From: Glandiceps talaboti
Lineage: Eukaryota > Hemichordata > Enteropneusta > Spengelidae
NCBI RefSeq assembly: GCF_964340395.1
Contig: NC_135549.1
Span: forward strand, 33,833,832 to 33,897,831
Direction: 5' to 3'
Length of the DNA: 64,000 bases
Part shown: positions 57,736 through 64,000 of the stretch, in pieces
Layout of the letters: each line of letters opens with the position of its first letter
Numbering within the stretch: the stretch's first letter is position 1
Translations under genes and position numbers: made by a program
Notes under the pieces: generated by a model
Told to the model about the DNA's origin: nothing
Databases searched by the model: none
What the model saw: the letters and a program-made list of their open reading frames with translations, nothing else

Positions 57736-58307
57736 TCAAGGTAAAATGCCTGTCTGACTAAAGTAACAAAATGAAAAAAAGCTCAAAAGCGGAAATGAAT
57801 CATTTGATAAGCTGATGCCAATATCAAAACAGAGACACATATCCCATAGTTGGATACGAGTACAAGAAAATCCACTTGTTTTCAAAACTACATACATTCC
57901 TATTTTGAAAGCACTCCAACTAAAAGATACAATGGCAAAATAATTGGATTTACTAGTCAATTAATCAAAAGAATTAGCAAGTGCTTATCACCTACCTCCT
58001 TCAGCCAAGTCTCAGTTATTGTGAGAATGTCAATGTCTTTTTCATTTAATATAATATATAATCTTCAATTTCGGCTGCCTTATTCTGGACAAAATGGATG
58101 TTCCAAGTTGTAAGAGCTGGCTTTGCTTATGAAATGACAGAGGAACTGTGATTGCTTACTGATGATAATTTATTCTGAGTGACATTATTGATGTTTACCC
58201 CATTGACTTTTCAATGTGTAGTATGTTTTGATATGAAACTTGCTGTTATTCCAGCTCTCTTGCCTCAGTGTATAGCAGGTTTAGGGAGGGGATGGGCTGG
58301 TGACTTT

Positions 58308-58520
58308 TTAGTCCCCGCCGGACGAAGTCTGGGACAGGGACTTATGGATTGGGTTCTGTCCGTATGTCCATCCGTGCGTGCGTACATCCGGAGCCATTTC
58401 TTGGAGATGCCTGGACCGATTTTTTTCAAACTTGGTACAGGGGCAACATACTATAGCATACATATGCACGTCAATTTGTTTCATGCATTTTGTTAAGAGT
58501 TTTTTCAGTGTTATTTAGAC
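58308..58520 (+). mobile_element. Family D hairpin/GTCC element, short copy
   Basis: It starts TTAGTCCCCGCCGGACGAAG, with a stem to GTCTGGGACAGGGACTTA, then GTCCGTATGTCCATCCGTGC and a TTTTTCAAACTTGGTACAGG box. The architecture is that of family C with different stem sequence. Confidence 0.5.
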
Positions 58521-58559
58521 CAATTTGATTTCTTTTAGCACACATTTAGGAAACTGAAC

Positions 58560-60940
58560 TGGAACAATACAGTATAAAACTCTCTTTAGATAACATGTGC
58601 ATCACAATATTTGCAAATACAACTAAAATGACATTCAACTGTAACACTACTAGTATAATGTACTAATTCAATATTGAACAGAAAACAAAGACTCAGTTGG
58701 TCTGCTGATCATTTTATAAAGTGTAATTCATTTACAAGTATATGTTGTTTTTTGGAAAGGCAATGCACTGGTTAACATAACATTTTGTTTTAACTGGTGT
58801 TTGTGTGTATATATACACACAATATACAAATTGATTATATATATAATGGACAAAGTTGGTATTAAGTGTATTATGAACAGTTTTGTACTTGGTATGGAAT
58901 GTTAACGCACAAGAAGAGTATTCCAAAAAAAATTTATTCGGGTGGGGGATACTTGAAAAATTTTGGAATATGGCAGGGGGGTACTTGAAAAAAAAATTAG
59001 GGTTTTACAAAAATTCTCCCAACCCCCCCTAACAAGCAGCTTTACCAACCAGATTTAAACTGAATGCCTTCCGTAAGGGCAAAGTTTTGAGATTCTCGTT
59101 CCTACAGACAATTGCTGGAATACAACATAACGTATACAATAAGTTATTTTTTCTCATTGATTGCTATTTGCCCATTGCTGTTAGTGATCTCCTGGCCAAC
59201 CACAACATGTAATGTGAAGCTTTATAGAACGTTGTAGCATAGCACTCACCATAGAAAGAGTTGTAAAGGCAAAAAATAAGAATTGTTTCTGGTCAGCGCG
59301 CATCACTTAAATACTTCTCCCCCCACCTTCCCGCGTCAATTTTGTTTTCACGTTTGTCTAGCCGATTCAGTCTGCACATGAAAGGGAAAACACAAAAGTA
59401 ACTCTCCCTACATTAATTGCCACTTCAGTGAAGACAACGGCAGAACTAATCATGAACAAGCCTATGACATCTGCCCCAAATACACACTTGCTGTAAAGTA
59501 CAAAATAAAAAGAACAGTAACTGCGCAATGAATAGTAGATTGAGTAACATTTAGACAACATTTCCTGACTGGAAACATTTTTTTTTCTTTTTATGGCCTA
59601 CTGAAAATATGCCAATAACTTATCACAAATGTATGTACCACATTATATTGATTTTGAAGCGCGAATTCTTGAGATATATTCTAATTTACCGAAAACCATT
59701 AATTACGTAAAGTACTCATTAATATTCATGGATGTTTACTTAAACCTGATCGGTTCTTGCCACTACCGTACGGAACACGTGTACTAAATTTAGCTTGAAT
59801 TCATGGCAATTTTCAAGACAGATATTTTCGCCATTCCGCCATTATCGAGAAGGGAAAAAAATGAAGGTTTAAGCAGTATCTCTGCCACATTTGGTTGAAA
59901 TGGGCCCATGCATGTCACAGAAGCACATGTACACTTTGAACACATTTGGCTATTTGACCATAGCTCTGGGTCAAAGTCAAGGTCTCATTAGAAGACTCAT
60001 TATAAGATAACATGGATATGGATACTCTCATACTCCTAGAATTATTGGGCATAATGTGATTTTAAAGACAAATATTGCTGCCATTCAGCTATTATCATGA
60101 AGGTCAAGACTCAAAGTGACATGCATATATCCAGTATGGTATTTAAAATTTGTATCATGTTTGGTTAGATTGGCTCATGTATTTCAGAGATTCATGTGGA
60201 TGCGGATGTACGTAGGGTGGATGGACAGTCCCAAACGTAGGTCTCGACCGTTTGAGACTAATTAAAGTCAACAGCTCTCATGGTTCTGACAGGTCGGCCT
60301 CCGGTTGAATTTTGTTTGTAAATATGATACACCATACGCACAATGCATCAAATATTAATGCCAATTCCACTAGTGAAGGTCGACATGTCACATTTGTCCA
60401 CTTTGGACTATTCTTTCATAATTTCCATGATACTTTGGACGTTTTTATACAAAGACAAAAGACACGCTGTTTAACGGTTGTCAAAAAGGTGTTTAATGAT
60501 AAACTCTTAAATTCAAAATAGTACGAAGGTATGTTCAATGTATATTCTACAATATTTTTGACAGAATATTTGGATGTATCGAAAAATGAGTTTACTTACA
60601 CAAGGGAAGCATATCATTACAACAAATTATGTTATTGTGGTAAACGTGGAATTCGATGTTCTTTTGATTAATATGTACAAGGGGTGGAAATGATAATTGG
60701 TAGTTTAATTCATCAAATCAGAACTGTATTACCAATGTTATACAACATACTCTTGTGAATCATCGCATTGTAACACTCACATTCATCATACTCCATTCCC
60801 GAAAGATTAAAAGCTAACTCTACTAAAAGTTATGAACGACAAAAGAGAATTTCAGCTAGAACATACATCGACGTACATATATAATTGCAGCAAACCTTTA
60901 TTTCATTAACAACGATTGCACTTATAAGATAATATCACCG
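58560..60940. other. Region between UXT and the GPCR gene, unassigned
   Basis: No convincing gene is seen. 59870-60290 contains degraded family C words (ATTTGGTTGAAATGGGCCCA, GGGTCAAAGTCAAGGTC). Confidence 0.5.
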
Positions 60941-60943
60941 TGT

Positions 60944-62645
60944 TAAAATGGTAAGGTAATATCATAGTAAAACTACCTATGTGTTAAAATGATAAGGTAA
61001 TGTCATAGTAAAACTACCTATGTGTTAAAATGATAAGGTAATGTCATAGTAAAACTACCTATGTGTTAAAATGATAAGGTAATGTCATAGTAAAACTACC
61101 TATGAGTTAAAATGATAAGGTAATGTCGTAGTAAAACTACCTATGTGTTAAAATGATAAGGTAATGTCATAGTGAAACTACCTATGTGTTAAAATGATAA
61201 GGTAATATCATAGTAAAACTACCTATGTGTTAAAATGATAAGGTAATGTCGCAGTAAAACTACCTGTGTTAAAATGATAAGGTAATATCATAGTAAAACT
61301 ACCTATGTGTTAAAATGATAAGGTAATATCATAGTAAAACTACCTATGTGTTAAAATGATAAGGTAATGTCATAGTAAAACTACCTATGTGTTAAAATGA
61401 TAAGGTAATGTCATAGTAAAACTACCTATGTGTTAAAATGATAAGGTAATATCATAGTAAAACTACCTATGTGTTAAAATGATAAGGTAATGTCATAGTA
61501 AAACTACCTATGTGTTAAAATGATAAGGTAATGTCATAGTAAAACTACCTATGTGTTAAAATGATAAGGTAATGTCATAGTAAAACTACCTATGTGTTAA
61601 AATGATAAGGTAATGTCATAGTAAAACTACCTATGTGTTAAAATGATAAGGTAATATCATAGTAAAACTACCTATGTGTTAAAATGATAAGGTAATGTCA
61701 TAGTAAAACTACCTATGTGTTAAAATGATAAGGTAATGTCATAGTAAAACTACCTATGTGTTAAAATGATAAGGTAATGTCATAGTAAAACTACCTATGT
61801 GTTAAAATGATAAGGTAATGTCACAGTGAAACTACCTAAGTCTTAAAATGATAAGGTAATGTCACAGTGAAACTACCTATGTGTTAAAATGATAAGGTAA
61901 TATGAAAGTAAAACTACCTATGTGTTAAAATGATAAGGTAATGTCGCAGTAAAACTACCTGTGTTAAAATGATAAGGTAATGTCATAGTAACACTACATA
62001 TGTGTTAAAATGATAAGGTAATGTCATAGTGAAACTACCTAAGTCTTAAAATGATAAGGTAATGTCACAGTGAAACTACCTATGTGTTAAAATGATAAGG
62101 TAATATCATAGTAAAACTACCTGTAGTATGTGTTAAAATGATAAGGTAATATCAGAGTAAAACTACCTATGTGTTAAAATGATAAGGTAATGTCGCAGTA
62201 AAACTACCTATGTGTTAAAATGATAAGGTAATGTCATAGTAAAACTACCTATGTGTTAAAATGATAAGGTAATATCATAGTAAAACTACCTATGTGTTAA
62301 AATGATAAGGTAATGTCGAAGTAAAACTACCTATGAGTTAAAATGATAAGGTAATGTCATAGTAAAACTACCTATGTGTTAAAATGATAAGGTAATGTCG
62401 TAGTAAAACTACCTATGTGTTAAAATGATAAGGTAATGTCATAGTAAAACTACCTATGTGTTAAAATGATAAGGTAATGTCATAGTAAAACTACCTATGT
62501 GTTAAAATGATAAGGTAATGTCATAGTAAAACTACCTATGTGTTAAAATGATAAGGTAATGTCGTAGTAAAACTACCTATGTGTTAAAATGATAAGGTAA
62601 TGTCATAGTAAAACTACCTATGTGTTAAAATGATAAGGTAATGTC
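60944..62645. repeat. 41-bp satellite array, ~41 copies
   Basis: The unit is GTTAAAATGATAAGGTAATG followed by TCATAGTAAAACTACCTATGT. Copies are mostly 1-3 substitutions apart, with occasional 37-bp units lacking ATGT (for example near 61260 and 61955). All frames contain stops (TAA, TAG), so it is non-coding. It lies in the region between UXT and the GPCR gene. Confidence 0.95.
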
Positions 62646-63345
62646 ATGATAGTAAAACTACCCCTGAAAAGGTAATATTGTAGTAAAACTACCTATGTGT
62701 TAAAGCGATCAGGTTATATAATAAAACTACCCAGGTCTTAAAACGATGAAGTAATGTCATAGTAAAACTAACTACGTCTTAAAGCGATCAGGTTATATAA
62801 TAAAACTACCCAGGTCTTAAAATGATAACGTAATGTCGTAGTAAAACTAACTACGTCTTAAAACGATGAAGTAATGTCATAGTAAAACTACCTACGTCTT
62901 AAAGCGATCAGGTCATATAATAAAACTACCCAGGTCTTAAAACGATGAAGTAATGTCATAGTAAAACTAACTACGTCTTAAAGCGATCAGGTCATATAAT
63001 AAAACTACCCAGGTCTTAAAACGATGAAGTAATGTCATAGTAAAACTAACTACGTCTTAAAGCGATCAGGTTATATAATAAAACTACCCAGGTCTTAAAA
63101 TGATAACGTAATGTCGTAGTAAAACTAACTACGTCTTAAAACGATGAAGTAATGTCATAGTAAAACTAACTACGTCTTAAAGCGATCAGGTTATATAATA
63201 AAACTACCCAGGTCTTAAAATGATGAAGTAATGTCATAGTAAAACTACCTAATCTTAAAATGATAAGGTAGTGTCATAGTAAAACTAGTCTTAAAATGAT
63301 AAGGGAATGTCATAGCAAAACTACCTTAGTCTTAAAATTACAATG
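62646..63345. repeat. Diverged flank of the 41-bp satellite, organised as a 79-bp dimer
   Basis: Here 38-bp units (TTAAAGCGATCAGGTTATAT ... CCCAGGTC) alternate with 41-bp units (TTAAAACGATGAAGTAATGT ... AACTACGTC), so that the dimer repeats about six times between 62700 and 63230. The last units towards 63345 are single, decayed copies. It ends about 240 bp from the GPCR stop codon. Confidence 0.85.
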
Positions 63346-63580
63346 TAATCTAAGCTTCTAGTAATACACTATTTGGAACAAAGGCATGTTTTGTTTTCAG
63401 CATGGAAACCTCTTCTTGTGTTCGTTATCTCTGTTCTTCTCCCTCTCCGTCTTATACCTGAAATCACGAGTACTGCCTCTAGTGAAATGTTGTACGACTG
63501 GGAAATTATTGTTTGTAATGAAATAGAAGAATGGGAAGTGGTTGACGTAGTAAAAATTGTAAAAGAATGTATCTGATGAG

Positions 63581-64000
63581 TCACTCGCTAAATCTCGCCG
63601 ACCCTCTAACACTACTTCGTCTATCATTGTAGCAATGTAGCTCGTTCATAATCCCTTCATAATGTACATATCTGTCGTGTGTACCACTTTCCTCACAGGA
63701 GGAACTAAAGGCTTTCCTAAAAGCCCTTCTCCTAGAACGGCTGCCAAGGTTGTAAAGAATAGGGCTTAATGCCAGATGAATAAGTAAAGCGTACGTTTGT
63801 ATAGCCTTGAGGCACGCTGTTGTACTCTCACTGATTGGTGACTGTGGTAAGATTTTAGAATAAGTTTCAATTAGTTGACTGACAGCAAGGGGTGTGAAAC
63901 ACAGGAAGAATAGTATTGTGATAGCTCCACACAGTATCAAAACGTGCGACTCTTCTGTTGTTACCACTGAAGACTGCCTTCGTTTCTTCTTCTTTTTATT
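63581..64000 (-). CDS. Class A (rhodopsin-family) GPCR, C-terminal part, cut by window edge
   Basis: The frame is open from the window edge to a TGA at 63581-63583, about 139 codons. It starts in a basic third intracellular loop (NKKKKKRRQSSVV), then TM6 with LFFLCFTPLAV, an extracellular loop (ETYSKILPQSPISESTTA), TM7 ending in SPILY, and helix 8 (SRSRRRAFRKAF). A serine-rich tail follows. CFTP replaces the usual CWxP and SPILY replaces NPxxY, both tolerated variants in class A receptors. The retinal-binding lysine position in TM7 is a leucine, so it is not an opsin. No intron is seen in this part. The ligand cannot be told from the C-terminal third; an amine, peptide or orphan receptor is equally possible. 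The gene continues to the right, and its 3' side abuts the 41-bp satellite. Confidence 0.85.
   Translation of the reverse strand, partial: NKKKKKRRQSSVVTTEESHVLILCGAITILFFLCFTPLAVSQLIETYSKILPQSPISESTTACLKAIQTYALLIHLALSPILYNLGSRSRRRAFRKAFSSSCEESGTHDRYVHYEGIMNELHCYNDRRSSVRGSARFSE

Noticed and set aside
60944-63345. CRISPR-like array
   Set aside because: Units are contiguous, without spacers, in an animal genome; it is a satellite.
63373-63576. Plus-strand ORF of 67 codons (AWKPLLVFVISVLLPLRLIP...)
   Set aside because: It lies just 3' of the GPCR stop, in its probable 3' UTR, with open frames on the opposite strand too and no recognisable domain.

Overview
This is AT-rich eukaryotic DNA, almost certainly from a marine invertebrate animal. 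It has spliced genes with GT-AG introns, tRNA-headed SINE and LINE debris, and a very high load of hairpin-ended interspersed repeats and minisatellites. The word TACATGTA and its variants recur throughout. I cannot assign a phylum from sequence alone; amphioxus, hemichordate and mollusc are all plausible. Nothing resembles prokaryotic organisation.

Three protein-coding genes are supported. EMC3 (ER membrane protein complex subunit 3) runs leftwards from 6120; its first three coding exons are present and the rest lies beyond the left edge. Head-to-head with it, 369 bp away, UXT (prefoldin-like protein UXT) runs rightwards over 46 kb. It has six coding exons (6490-6572, 17093-17174, 23420-23493, 27571-27678, 29608-29671, 52489-52557) that join in phase into a 159-residue protein, about the usual size for UXT. 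The short gap between the two start codons is a likely bidirectional promoter with a TCTCGCGA element. At the right edge (63581-64000, minus strand) is the C-terminal part of a rhodopsin-family GPCR.

Almost everything else is repetitive. The dominant class (family A) starts with a hairpin, then a GTCT/GT microsatellite, then core tandem repeats of about 140 bp and about 112 bp, and ends in a short inverted copy of its start. This matches Helentron-associated, pearl/DINE-like non-autonomous elements. At least three further families share the hairpin-plus-microsatellite plan. Other mobile DNA: a 5'-truncated LINE at 11.5-12.1 kb, a tRNA-derived SINE at 16.3-16.7 kb with a probable 23-bp target duplication, a 3.57-kb element with Tc1/mariner-type TA-CAGT ends at 41.1-44.7 kb, a DIRS-like inverted-repeat structure at 19.0-22.6 kb, several MITE or foldback elements, and a large inverted duplication in EMC3 intron 1.

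Three minisatellites stand out: a 39-bp unit at 21.2-21.7 kb, about 100 copies of a different 39-bp unit at 45.2-49.1 kb inside UXT intron 5, and a 41-bp array at 60.9-63.3 kb that becomes a 79-bp dimer next to the GPCR gene. The 45-49 kb array keeps exact 39-bp register for 99 units and is open in three reading frames, including a 1236-codon plus-strand frame with no usable ATG. It is the most intriguing object here, although a non-coding explanation is adequate.
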